Positions 44,801 through 58,030 of a stretch of DNA of 64,000 nucleotides are shown piece by piece; position 1 is the first letter of the stretch; each line of letters opens with the position of its first letter. Source of the DNA: Montifringilla adamsi (lineage: Eukaryota; Chordata; Aves; Passeriformes; Passeridae); contig JAGGNK010008892.1 of assembly GCA_017590115.1 (NCBI GenBank), forward strand, positions 503,383-567,382, in the 5' to 3' direction. The position numbers and the translations under genes are program-made. A model generated the notes under the pieces. That model saw nothing but the letters and a program-made list of their open reading frames with translations, made no database searches and had not been told where the DNA came from.

Positions 44801-47800
44801 TCAAAAAAAGCATCCCCCCAAACCCTAGAAAAGTGCATTGATTTCCCCTCCTTTTTGGGGGGAGGGGGAAACAAGGTTAGGATTAGGTCGGGGGTGTTTA
44901 AACACATTTAAATCCTCAATATTTTAGGATACCTGCCACGGGTAAGACTTCTGAAGGCACAGTTTTTCAGTTTTTCAATGGACAAAGTTGCTTGGAGTTT
45001 CTCAAAACTACAAAGCCTACTGTAACTGATAAACTCTTAAGTGTTATCACTAGAAATTTTGTATTATCTCACAGTAATGAAAAACTGTCACAATTTACCT
45101 CTTACCTCATGCCTAACACCATACTGTGCTCCAACACTGTTCAGGATCTGTAAAATACCGAATTCCTAATTTTCTGTAGCTAACGCTATACTGATGCTCA
45201 TATGCTTACTAATGTTACTACAAATTTCTTGATTCCTAAACCATCTACAACTTCCTAGAGGCTGAGTCAATTCAATGTTCTTTTGATCCCTGACTTTGTT
45301 TTAACCAACCAAATAATATCCAGCCTTTCTTATAAAATGCAAGGTAGGGAAGGGCACATGCCCAAAACCTTGGGGGATCAAAGTTGAAGGTCCTTTTTCA
45401 GGCCTCTTTTCAGCCTGTTTTTCAAGCCTCAAGCAGTTGAGCAGCCCAATCTGTTCTCAGTGTGGCTGCTGCCCTGCTAAGTGGCCTGAATACCGGTGGT
45501 ACCCTAGAAGTGGGAAATTTAGGGCAAGCCCAATCACTGAAACGTGTGGGGTTTGTTTGGTTTTTTGTTTGCTAATATTCAATGTTTGGTTTCAATGTTT
45601 GGTTATTTTCAGCCTAATCCCACATGGCTTATTTCTTACATCTGTTGCCAGGCTTTCTGAAGCTGGAAGCAACCAGCAGAAGGCATTGGGTGCTGTCTAG
45701 TGGCAAAATTATTCAATATGCAAAAGCCCTATACATTGGTGGTAACCACACACTGAAGTGCTTCCAGTAAATATTAATGATAACATAGGCAACAGCTTCA
45801 ACAAGTGAAAGTGCAAGTCACTGAGAACTGGTGCTGAGGACACTCCCTGCAGGTGTGCACACAGCTTCGGAGCCTGGCCAGAAAGGGATGTGTGTTTGAG
45901 TCAGAGATGTCGTAGCTGGCTGCAGGCAATGACTCTGTGTTTGCTCTTGCCTCAGAATCAGGCAAAGCTTTCCTACTTGGTTCTTAGGTACTACTGAGAG
46001 TTTGGCTCTTAATCCCTGCACTCATCTGTCCTCACTTATTAAATAGCTTCCTTGAGGAAGCTATTTAAAGAAAAAGGGAAAGCCATGAAGTTTAAGGTGT
46101 TTGACATTGATTTATCAGACTATTTGGTTGTGGGGGACCCTAGAACTAACAAAAATAGGCAGTCATGTTACACAGAATGTATTTTGAGCCCAACACAATA
46201 AATAAGTTATTTTGCATTTAAAACTATGAAGCAGGATCTAGTTTCCAGTCATTCAAAGAATTATTTTATTGGAATGCTCATTGGATTGAAGAATAATTGC
46301 AGTAAGGCAAAATCTGTGCAAGGTATGTAAACACCAGCTGACCTTTTCAAGTTTTTTATCATTTTAATAGCAAGAATGAAATCACAAATCAGTTTTGTGA
46401 GTGTATAATTTCTGTCTCCAAAACTCACTTGTGATGAACAGCCTAAAACTTAGCACCTATGGAAAAAGTTGTGAGATCATGTGATAAAATATATTATTAG
46501 TTGCACATTTACTAAATTCTCATCTTTGTCCAGGGTCTTTCATTCTCTGATTGTGTGGTCTTGCTGCTTGTATGACTGGAGTATTCATTAGATCTCTAAA
46601 TAGAAACCAAAGGAAAGCTTTTTGGGATGAAATGCATTTTTGGTTTGGTTTAGGTTTTTTTTTTTTTCTTTAATTCTTCCAGTGTTTGTATTTTAAATAG
46701 TTTGAGATGCATATAAATATTCCTAATGATTAGGCAGCAGTCAGCCAACTCCAACTTGCCTACAAATGAACATTTTTTAATCAGGCTTCATCTGAATGGG
46801 GTTCTATCATAAAAATTTCACACACCAACTTGGAGAAAGCTCATTGTTTCTCATTTTAAATAATACTTTGTGGGTTTCTGGTTGGTTGATTGGTCTGTTG
46901 GAGGTGGTGGTTGTTTTTTTCCCTTCCTGGGATATAAATAACCCAGTATTGTTTGAAATTGTATAGAATATTTTTTTTCCTTGTTATGTAGGATTCAGGG
47001 TGTGGGTTGCTTTATTATTTTCTTTTATAATACAATAAATATTTTTATTACAGAGGACTGATTATATCCCACTCATCTTTTATTTTATGAAGAAGGCTAT
47101 CACAGCAAGGGGTATCTCCCAATACCTAGTATCAGGCTAATCTCATTATCTCCAATTTTAAATTTGGAAACATACAGAACCAGAATGTTAGCAATCACAG
47201 TTGGTGATAATAATTTGGAAAAATTTTCAACACCACCAGCTTTTAGAATTTGGCATCCCTTCGTTGGAAGGACCAGCGGGTGAGAATCCTGACCCCGGCT
47301 GAAGGAGCTATTCCAAAGTGAGTGGGAAGCTACTTCCCTGGCCTTAAGGTTAAACCCCTCCAGCCAGGACTGGGCAGCAGAAACATTCCTGATGCTTTAA
47401 CGGCAAGAAGTGGCAGATGTTGTAGTTGGTGGAAGAGGAGCAAGAATGACATTAGCCTCTTCCCTCAGGTCTCCTCTCACTCCCTCCAAAGGGAACAACA
47501 ACGCAGGCTGTTACCTCCAACCCACAAATTCTTGCTCCCTGTAGCAAAGTGCTTTCTCTGAATCCTCTTGCTGCCTTGTCTGATGTAATTAAAGCTGATA
47601 AAGAACATTTTAGAGAGAAAGGACTGATGGACAAACAGCTGGTATAGCTGTATCAGTCTCATTTGCTTGGAAAACTATGCTAGGTATGTGTATTTAAAAT
47701 AGTGAGTAAAGAAACCTAAGCCAGGAAAAGGGTTTTGTTCCTTTTACATTTTTTCATAACTTTTATAATGCTTTATGCATTAATTATAAATTTAATCTTA

Positions 47801-48502
47801 AATACTCATAGTACTGCCTGCTATTTTATAGATATCCTGTGGTCTACAGACATGTCAATTCTTTTCTAAACTGATAGGAAGTAATCTAACATAATTGCAA
47901 AAAGAGTATTATGGCCATATTTTGGGGTTTCTGTGCATATCAGTCAGTATATTTAGAAATTTTATTTTTAGGGTTGGTGCAACAAGTTTTAATATGTATA
48001 ATAGATAATTATTTTCTTTGTGAGTTTTTTTGAGAATTCTTTAATAAAGCAGAAAAATAAACATGGTTTAGTGATGCTTGACCAAGTGATGGGAGTTTGC
48101 CTGAGGATTTACAGGCCTCTGCTGCACTTCTTTAGCAGCTTATACACTGCATTTATAGCTTTGCTTTCAGAGCTGCATGTACAGCTTGGCCACAGGATAA
48201 ACATTGCCAGTGAGCTGAGATGATGGAGTGTGCAGGCAGCTCCCAGGTGGTACCAGTGATCACAGCACCCAGGTGTCCGTGTCTCTGTCTGAAACTGCGG
48301 CAACAAGTTCTCCTGTGAATGCTTTTTGTTTGACAGTAGAAATGAATAGAAATGTTTGAGGGAAATCCCATAAAAGCTTAAAAGCCCCAAATGGGGTAGA
48401 GATCAGTGCAGCATGCTGAGCACTGATTGGATCCCCATCTGATGCTGTGCAGCTCAGGATTCTCAGTATCTGAAGAGAAGTAAAATCCTTTATACTAACC
48501 TC

Positions 48503-48505
<3 letters not shown>
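41846..48505. other. Intergenic sequence, no gene recognised
   Basis: About 6.7 kb of mostly AT-rich sequence. Open frames up to about 190 codons exist but overlap repeats or lack any recognisable domain. A 13-bp-stem hairpin lies at 46039-46068. No splice-linked exon chain was found. Confidence 0.6.
46039..46068. repeat. Perfect hairpin: 13-bp stem, 4-base loop
   Basis: Arms 46039-46051 (TTAAATAGCTTCC) and 46056-46068 are exact reverse complements around TTGA. There is no U-run after it and no longer precursor-like stem, so a role as an RNA gene is unsupported. Confidence 0.85.

Positions 48506-48545
<40 letters not shown>
48506..48545. repeat. Homopolymer of 40 T
   Basis: An uninterrupted T run, the longest homopolymer in the window. 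No polyadenylation signal or recognisable retrocopy abuts it on the minus strand. Confidence 0.9.
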
Positions 48546-48547
<2 letters not shown>

Positions 48548-50288
48548 CTCCACTAAGTGGTATTTTAAGTGATAATTCAGAGTGTCTGAGTGCTTCTTTT
48601 ACTGGGATCATAAGAAATCAGGACCTCTTCGTGCAGAGCAATGGCACAATAATTTTAAGATATGCAAACCCAAAGGATACCAGTCTGTGTTGCTGGTATG
48701 ACTTGCAGAGGGTAAATGTAAAGAGAGAAGAGTACTACTCTAGTTGTTTTGAATGCCTGGTATTAAATTCCAACCATTTAGCTTTTATAGTTTGATGCTG
48801 TAGGTAAGTCTATTGATGCTATTTCTGTACATATTAGGTATTCTTAAAATAGGTGGCCTGTTTTCTCATACCTGAGAATACTGTGCATGAACTTTGCATT
48901 CTTGCAAGGACTTGCTTACATGGAAGTAGAACTGCAGAGGTATAAAACTGGCTTTTGTAGATGTACAAGTTCCAGAGGATTGGGCTTTTGGTGTTTAGGA
49001 AAGAGGGAGAACAATCTGTCAGCTCTCTGATTTTATATTTGGAATTTGTGTACTGCTGTAATACCAAAGCTACTCTCTGTGTTATTGATAATATCCCATT
49101 GATGCTGGTAGGTACTGGTGTGAACTGTGGCATAAATAAAAATTTCTGTTGACTTTGTGTACGATATATTTTATATTTTAATGCTTTTCATAAGATCTGT
49201 TTAGGAAAGCTATGGGCATTTTTTTCTTAGTAGTATGCAAATTAAAAGAATGTACCAGTTTTACACATGCAAACAGAAAATGTGGAGCAATTGGACTAGA
49301 TACAAAGGATGCTCAAGATCACCTGTGAATTCAGGGTTGGCTATCAGAACGTAGAAGAGTGCACAGTCCTGCAGTGTGGTGGCCACAGGACCACATTTCT
49401 ATCTCTGATTTATTTCTCTCTTAAATCAACTGCTCTTTGCACTTTGTCTCTGTCTTGTCAGTGCTGGGTTAGTGCAGTGAGGGCAATGGGAAGCCAGCTC
49501 CTCAGTGACTAATGCCTGCTGCAATGTGCCTCAGAGGACAGCCTGGGGCATCTGAGCTTGCTGGCCCTTAGCTAACGAGTTGGAGGAAGCTATGAGGGTG
49601 CATTTTTAAAAGCTGCATACTAAGTTGGGTTTAACTCCTCTTTAGGTTCTTGATTTTGTGAAATGATGGAAGTGTTACGGTAAATTCTCTTCATTTAAAT
49701 TATTGAATAAAAAGTGAAAATATGCACACATATCCTCACATGCAATTGGTACGTTAGCATTTGTGTATTGTCCTTTTAAAAGTATTTATTTTTCAATCTT
49801 AATTCATGCTTAGTGAATACCCACTTTTAAGCAGCTTTTATCTGCCACTAACTTCATAATATTCATGATCTGTAATACAAGCACAAACTGCAATTTTTGG
49901 AATACAAGTGGCTGTGGATTCGCTTAAGGTAAGAAAGAATACTGGACTTCTGATATTTTCAGCATAAATGGACACTCAATTATTTGGATAAGAAAATCTG
50001 ATACTGTCACTGTGAAATTTCCTTGAGCTGCAGACAACAGCAAAACTTGGTAATTTCTTTGCTGTGCTGTTGCGTGATATAAGTGATACATGTCTACTAG
50101 TGTTTGTTAGTAAATCCTCAGATGCTCAGTACCGTGCAACAGCTTTGTTTTAAAGGCAGCTTCAAGTGTAGTGCAATCTTAACAGGAGGGAAAGCTAATA
50201 AAAGCAGAGGTGTGTAAGATTTGCACCAACACAGTGACACCAGGTATTTCTGGAATAATATGAGTTAAGCCTCTGTAATTTTGTCTTA

Positions 50289-50323
50289 AGTATAAAATAA
50301 AAGTATAAAATAAAGTATAAAAC
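50289..50323. repeat. AGTATAAAATAA-type short tandem repeat
   Basis: Three imperfect copies of AGTATAAAATAA in a row. Confidence 0.8.
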
Positions 50324-53300
50324 TTTATATTTCCAGAACCAAAGCTGAAAAAAACCCCAAACCACCAAAGAGACATTACCTTTGAGATTTCATAGAAGTT
50401 GAAGAGATGGCTTTTGACATGTAGTGATTCTTGTCTATGCAAATTATTTTATGGTATAGCAGGTTTTTCTTTTTCTAATAGCAGAGAAATATACATGTCT
50501 GTTATAAAAACATGTTTTTGAGTAATAATTATAAAAAATAAAAGCCTTTTTGGAACGGTATTCAAGCTTCTCCATCTTTTGGTCTAATTTGTGTTGAGCT
50601 TACAATATATCCACACAGACTTACACATGCAAGTAAATGTGCATTTATATGCAAGTATAGACCAGCCTCCTCAAAGGGAGACTACAAACCTACTATGCTA
50701 CATCCAATACATGTAACTCACCCCCTAAAATGTTTATTTGATCAGATTTATCACAGCTCAAAAATAATCTTATTTCAAGAAATGAAGTATTCTTTCTGTG
50801 ACAGCATGATGGTTTAGTATGTTACTATCAAGCCTATTTCATAGGCAGAGTTACTTGGTGCAGGATGTGGTTTCCTGTAGAATCAAAAGCTTGGGTGCTT
50901 CTTGGTGACTGTAGCAAAATCCAAGATCTCTTCCCACAGGTGCCTCATGGTGCTTGGCCTGTCAGACAGGCCTTTGCTGAGACATGAGCCCCCACCTTGA
51001 ACATGGGCAATGGGAGTGGTGAGCTTTTTGCTGCTGAATTTGTCACAGGTGTGCTAGCGGCTGCTGCGACAGACGTGGAGTGGCATGGTGCCCGGCTCCA
51101 AGGGGGCAGTAGATCTGTGCCCTTGCTAATGACAATAGCAGGAACACAGGAGCCTGCTGGTGACACGCTGCTCTTATCTGAATCCACACTAGAGGTGCCA
51201 CCATTGCACCAGGCTGCTTGTGCACAGTAAATATGCTGCTCATAAACCTAGATCTGGTAAAGGAGGTAACCCTGAGCCAGACACAGTTGTAGCCATCCCA
51301 GCTCTAGACTCACAGGTAAAGGCTCAGGCTGTGAAAGGGGCTGTTTTCAATGCATGTTGGATGATACATTGCTGTACAATGTGGTTGTGTTGATCTCACA
51401 GTTTTATTCCTTTTACCCTAAGAAAGTTTTAACTTACTCCCTCCTTTGCCTTACCTGTACAAGCTGAAAGTACAACCTATGTATAACTATATCTGAAATT
51501 TGCTCATCATCTGTTGGCAGCAAGGGTCATGTGTTCTATGAACATCCCACTCCTGGATGCAGTAGACGAATTTATTATGGAAAAAATTCCACATACATAG
51601 GATTGATATTGGTAGTTTATAGTTTAAATCAACAGTATGTGGCAACTTCATATTGGAAAAAAAATATGAAGAAATACAATATGCCTGATAGAGCTCTGTA
51701 TGTGTTGATCAGTTTTGCTCTTAGACACATGCTTTTCCTTTTTAGAACTGTTTAATTTTAACAGCCAGTGCAGGTGCTGCTGCTCAGCTGAAGAACACTT
51801 GAAAAAAGTTGTGTGACCTGGGTATTCTGATGGATGACTTTTGCTATTTTTTGTTATTGGATGCTGTATTTTCACCTTTATTTTCAGCACAGATTTGTAT
51901 TACAATGGCTGCATTTTTCTATGAAGGACAACTAATGTACTAAGCAGTCAAACTCAGGGCAGTAATTAATCTGGGAGAGATCAAAGGGTGCTCTTCTAAA
52001 TCCCATCAATTTGACGGCGGTGAGCAAAACCCACAGTGTTTCTTTTGCCTTGGTCTCCTATGAATTTTCACTCATTTACTGCAGAGCAACTGCTTTCTTG
52101 TCAATCTAGTGCACTGCTTGAAAAAAATCCAGCTGGATGTAACAAATGCAATTTCAATGGGCTTAGTAGAACATCTACTCTTTCACTTAACCTTTCCCTT
52201 TATTGAGTGACTCACAGGAACAAGAAATTCCTTGAGCAAAGGTGTCTCCAGAACCAATCAAAATGCACCATGGGGGAAAGGGTGTCTGAAGCCAGTGGCA
52301 TGTTCTGAGAGATGAATTAGTCTGGGTCCTTGCTGAGTGATAGCACAAACTGTGTGATTTAAAGGTGGAAAAGAAAAAAAAGTGACTATGAAGGACCGAA
52401 TACTCTGATGAGAAGTTGCAGGGCCGGAATGCAGTATTAAGAGCCCACCACTAGTATTGTCAGCAGAGAGATCTCTTCCTTAATGCATCCTGCTGAGCTA
52501 AATGATTTCTTGAAAACTATTTCAGCTCAGAATTTTTATGATTTCATTACTTCAATGATTTGACTCCATTATTTGATTTCATGATTGCAGTATCTCATTA
52601 TTTTGGTTGTTACTTGAAGTCTTGTCTCTCTCCTTTCTCTGCCATATATTGTCAAGGACAAAAAAAGAGGTTTGATTCAAGTTCCTTTTTCTTAAAAGCA
52701 GAGGCTACTGCTGTGCTCTGCAAGAAGAAAGATGATGGGAGCACATGCGTGTTCCTGTCTGGTGTGAATGGAGAATGAGGTGGCAGAAAAGGATATCCTT
52801 GCTCAACAAGGTGGAAAGGGTAACATCACCAATAACCCCAATGCTCCACTGAACACTACGGAAGGAAACGATGGAGGGAATTTTGCACACGGGAGCAGAA
52901 GGTAGCATGGAAGTTACAGAATGTTTTAGGATGAAGTGGAATAAAAAGAAAAGAGCATCACACTGCAAAAAGAGTTCCCCAGCCACAGTGTTTCCATTCC
53001 TGTACTGGTTGTCTCTCGGCCTGCCTAGCGAAGAATATTTTGAGTGCCTCTTGTGTGTGAGTGGGAGAAAAGAGATGGGGGTGGCTTCTTTATGGGCTTG
53101 GACCTCTGCTACTAGATCCTCATCTGAATTTTGATCCCTGTGGGATTCTCCCACTCTCTGGTTTTATGTGAACTGTTGGTAGATTACAGAGGCAGTGAAA
53201 GGCTCTCTCCTGGCTGGCTGGAAACTGGGTCAACAGCTTACTAAACTAAGGCAGAGTGTGCTTGCTTGCTTCTAGTATTGGTGGAAGAACTCTTACTCAC

Positions 53301-55893
53301 TCCCAGATTTAGTTCTTGCAGGACACAGTAGCTGGAGTCAAACACTTCTCTCTGTTTCAAGTTTGCACTGGAATTAGAATCTGAAAATACTAGTAGGTCA
53401 CAGTTAACTAAGTACATGGAAAAGCCCTCTGGTCATGAAATCTGTGACCATTTAAAAGTCTGCTCATTTTCTTAAGTATTTGTGAATGATAGAAATTCAC
53501 ACAGGTTTTTCCTACAAGTTATCAACAGATATTCTTTGCAACAGGTTTTTTTTTTTTGGTGTTATTTTTCATGCCTTTGTATTACAGAATGTTCAAGAAT
53601 GTGCTCAGCCCTGATTTAACTGATCAGTGCTAATGGGAGAACTGTACCTTTCCCCCAGTCTGCAGAATGATTGTGTCCTGCAAGGTCTGTGTTCCAGGCA
53701 TTGTCAAGTTGGATACAATTGTTTTATGGTTGGAGCAGGATGGGGGGCTGTTTGTTTTCTTTTGTATTCTTTCCCATTGAAGGCAGAAGCTGTTGTAGAC
53801 CACTGTACACTGTACATTGTCAAATGCTGGGACAGGGGTTATTTTCTTGCTCTGTAGCAGGCGGGCTGACGGAATCCTCACGACACACAGACAACCTGCA
53901 AGTGCAGCGAAACAGAACTGAACTCTGTCATTGTCGCTGTTCTAATGGAGTTGTTTCAGTGCTGATACTAGCTGTCATTTTCAACTTATGAGCAATCTCT
54001 TTGAATTTAATTTTTAAATTATCAGACAATTGTAAAGACATTTAATTCAAGTAGCCAAAATGCAACTTATTTAATGTGATGTGATGGTTTTTAAAAACAT
54101 GTCTTTAAAAAAGAGCCCATTTGCATTAAACAAAGAACACATTTTCTCTTACTGCTTAATTTCTTTTACTACTTCTATTGTGAACTCCTTTGAAGTGACA
54201 ACATGTGAGATCTATGTAAAGCTCAAGTGCTGTGTGTGTTTACATGAATGATGTGTTATTAAGTAGTTGACCTGCCTATTATAGAATTTGTAAGGCACAC
54301 AAATTTTTATTACACAGCAATAAATGTAACATAATGGAGAACTGAAGATGCTGCTTCCCAGTAGGAATGAAGCTATTTGTAAGCCAGCTGTAATATTTTA
54401 AACACAAATATTCTTTTATTTTCATTAAAATATAAAGAATTAAATCTTGATTTTTTTTTCCTCATCTCAAGATACCAACCAGTACTGAAGAAAGAGATTC
54501 TGCTTTATAGTTGGATATATAAAAATATATATTAAAAAATATAAGAAAAATTATTCTAGCCAAAACCTGCTTTAGTTAAATGAATTACTCCTTTAAGTGT
54601 AAAAGACAGTGTTAAGCATGTTTGTAGGGGTGAGACAATACATGTACAATCTTCCAGTCCTCACTGTATGTTCTGTTACCACATGTTCTCAATGTAGTGA
54701 GAAGACCTGGCTGAACAGAAGAAACCAGCATTGTAAATCCTAACATTCTGAAAAGCAGCTAGGAGCTATTAATTGTGAATTTCAGAAAGATTAAAAAAAT
54801 ATTAAGAAATAAATGTCATCCTGTAAGACAGTTTGGCATACACATTAAGGCCAAAAAATTGTGTTAAAAAAGCTGTTGTACCAGCTAGTACTGAAGCCTC
54901 CTGCTCATTCCTCTGGGAGAGGCCTCAGGTTCCTCAGTTTGCTGGCCATGAGGGACAGCAACACGAAAGGGAAATTCTTAGAACTGTAGAATTGGAGACA
55001 TGGAAGGAGAAGGCCAGCTGTGAAATTATTGCAGTTTGTGGTTTTGTACACATTTATAATGGCATTGAAGACTACGTCATACAAAACAGCAGGAGTTTCT
55101 TTCCTGATTTAAAGTTCCACAGAGGTCTGCTGAGCCTTCATGGTCATAGACATAGAGAGAAAAATAAGGCAGAAATAATGAAAAGCAGGTGATTCTGCAG
55201 TAAGTGAATGTAGTTTTCCTTGGGGAAAATTAGTTTGAAAAGGTTTCTTGTTGTGTTATTCTGGTAGAATCTTTTATGACATCCCTTTGAAATTGTATAG
55301 CACCATTTAAGGTCAAAACACACCAAAAAAAATCTGGATTGAAAACCTCTAAGAAGTTCCAACTGTAATGGAAGTTTACAACAGTATTACAAAATGTGTA
55401 ATGATGATGAACACTGCTTTAAGTGTTCTTGAAATCTGCAGGTTAGACATCTTCTTAGACAAAATTTCTCTTAAATTCTCTGGAATGTTTGTATGCTGGA
55501 TGTGAAGTGGAAAACAATTATTATCAATTAGCTAACAGTAAGGTAAAAAACCATTTATTTTATCAGACTATCTTTTCCATTTCCTTATGTCTTTTGAATG
55601 CTTAGAGAAAGCAAGCAAACATGTATAAAGTTTTGTGCAAATAGCCATAGAAAACCTGATGCAAATGGACAGACGTCTATATAGGGCTCATTTGTGTCTT
55701 ACGGTAATTTCTCTATATATTTATAGAATTTAAAGCAAAACTACTTTTTCTTCAGTAGGCCTTCCTACTGGTTTCAATAGGTAAACATATATCCCACACC
55801 CAGGTTGATGATTATTTTAAAATATTATCACTCTGTATCACAATTTTAAATGTTATTTGCCTGAGATTTCAATAGCTTAGTTATCCACAAGTG

Positions 55894-55936
55894 AAGAATA
55901 CTTACTGATAAGTAAGAATACTTACTGATAAGTAAG
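55894..55936. repeat. Tandem duplication, period 20 bp
   Basis: GAATACTTACTGATAAGTAA occurs twice in direct succession, followed by a partial third start. Confidence 0.9.
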
Positions 55937-57479
55937 TAATGCAAGTCATATCCAGACTGTCAAACATAGAACTAAAATAAAATATTAGTTCAGCAATTGT
56001 ATTGATATAAAGAATTCTGTATTCAGAATAATAGATTTTGAAAATAGTTACAGCAGCTCAGGAAATAACCCACCTTCTGATGGTAAATCTATGCACCAGA
56101 CCACATGATGCCAATGGGAATATCCTACCTGTTTCTCATTAATCTCAGCACTCTTTCTCAATTCTGTCATTACAGTGGATTTGCTTTGCATTGGAGTGGA
56201 GAAATGTTGAATCTGTTTCTTGTGTAGAACTGTCTACTCCCTACTTCATGTTTCTGGCCCATAGTTTCTCTTATTTCTCTTTAGAGTGGAAGATGTCCCC
56301 TGCAGGTAATCAAGGGATTCAAGCAAGAGGCAAAGTCCAAACAAGAGAATTTTTTTTCACCCAGGTTGGACTGCTAGTGAAGTTTTCCTCTTAGCTTTGT
56401 ATGGCTGTGCTTAATTATCTTCCTAAAATTATCTGGGAATTGTACTTCACCAGTTCACTGTAGCATAAAGACCTAGAACACTGGTGTGTTCGTCTGTGTC
56501 TGTGTGACTCAGGGTCCTGGGTTTTGGTTTTTGGTTAGTTTCAGTTGAGCAAAGCTTTTTGGTGAGTGGTCTGCATGTATGACCTGTGGCCTGTCCCGAC
56601 TGATTGCCTGTAATTGTGGGAACCCCTTTTGGAATGAATCCTATCTCAGACTCTTTGAGTGATGGAATTTCCTTAGGCAGAGGAATTTTCTTTAGTGTTT
56701 TTGTTTTCTCCCCTTCTGTCTCATATGAAGGATTTGAAAATGAGTGCAAGTATTTAGGCCTAAGCAAGGGAGGTGTCTGTCTTGTTCAGAAATAATGTGT
56801 TTTATGGAGCTGTTTACTTCCCTTCTGCCGCACATTTACGGAAATTCACAAAGTTATGAGTTGTTAATTAGAGCAGAAACTGTGGCAGTTCTTTGCCTCA
56901 GATGTGCTTTGTAAATTCATTTTGTATAGATGCTGCATTCAGAAATGTTAGGAGCTCTGCTTTTATTGTGTTCTGTTTTGTCTCTGAAATTTTAGAAATG
57001 AATATTGTACTCAGCTGAGAAGAAAATATATTCGTGCTCATAGTGGATGTGAGTGAAATTATGTTTTGATTTAATTTAATTTTTTTTGCATAATCAAAAT
57101 AACTTAGTGTCCCCTCTAAGAATGAATGGAATGGTGTAATAATGTGTCCTGTACTGTTGTGAATACTGAAGCAGTTTCCATTCTTGCTCACAAGGTCCAA
57201 TCTTGCAGCTCAGAAAAAGTAAGGGAATTTATTTATGTGTACGTTAAAACCCAAGTTTTCTGCTTCCCACAAAATGAGAATTTAACATTGCCTACAGTTG
57301 GTGTGAATAGTAAAAGGAACAGGAAACAAAAAAGTCCTTTGGAGCTCGGTTGAAGGGGGTCTGACACACTACAAGAGATCCACATGACATCTGCACATTT
57401 TTCTGTACGTTAGCACTGGAAAGAGGATAGAATTACCAGGAAATGTTGCCCTGTGGTTTCTGTATTGAAGTGGCTCCAT

Positions 57480-58030
57480 CTGTGCCACCTGTGGATGACA
57501 TGATTGGAGCATTAGTTCTTGCTCTGCCTTAGCACTATTGATAACTCTGCTTAACATCGCCACAGGGGAGGCTTTGTTGGAGGCTGCAGTCACTTCGCCT
57601 GAGCAATGGTGTACATTGGCTCCTCCATTCAACCCTTTTTTCTGACATTATCGCATTTGAATGGGCCACCAGTGAAGCCATTCAGTGAGAACATGCAGCC
57701 GGGCTCCTGGGTGGCCTGGGACTGAGCCCAGCACCCCCGTTAATGGACTGCCGGCCGCAGCCCATTGAGCTCCATGAACTCCGTGACCAAAGAGAAGTGA
57801 GACAAAGATGTCCCTCAGCGCAATGTGCAGGTCAGGGCTGGACAAAAGCAGACAGTGACAATCAAACCCGTTTGATTGCTCCTCTAAAAGGGGACACCCA
57901 CCACCATGGGCCACCGTTCCCGCGGGTGTGCCGTGCGCTTCCCTCTGCCCATCACCTGGGCCCTGGGCTGCACTGGCACGGCAGCTCTGAGCGCCTACCT
58001 GAGCTCTTGCTCTGCTCACAGCAGGCTTTG
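57480..58030. promoter_or_regulatory. GC-richer block in the gene-poor region, candidate conserved non-coding element
   Basis: Composition rises well above the flanks over about 550 bp, with no repeat family recognised. It contains SOX-like motifs (several ACAAAG-type and CATTG-type words). Open frames on both strands match nothing I know. The regulatory call is a guess from composition and context. Confidence 0.25.

Larger units (their letters stand above)
48546..57479. other. Intergenic sequence, no gene recognised
   Basis: About 8.9 kb of AT-rich sequence with scattered short open frames on both strands. Small tandem repeats occur at 50289-50323 and 55894-55936. I saw no CR1 or LTR family here. 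Confidence 0.6.

Noticed and set aside
52705..53154. 149-codon minus-strand frame opposite an 87-codon plus-strand frame
   Set aside because: There is no recognisable domain, no splice-linked neighbours, and stop-poor sequence on both strands.
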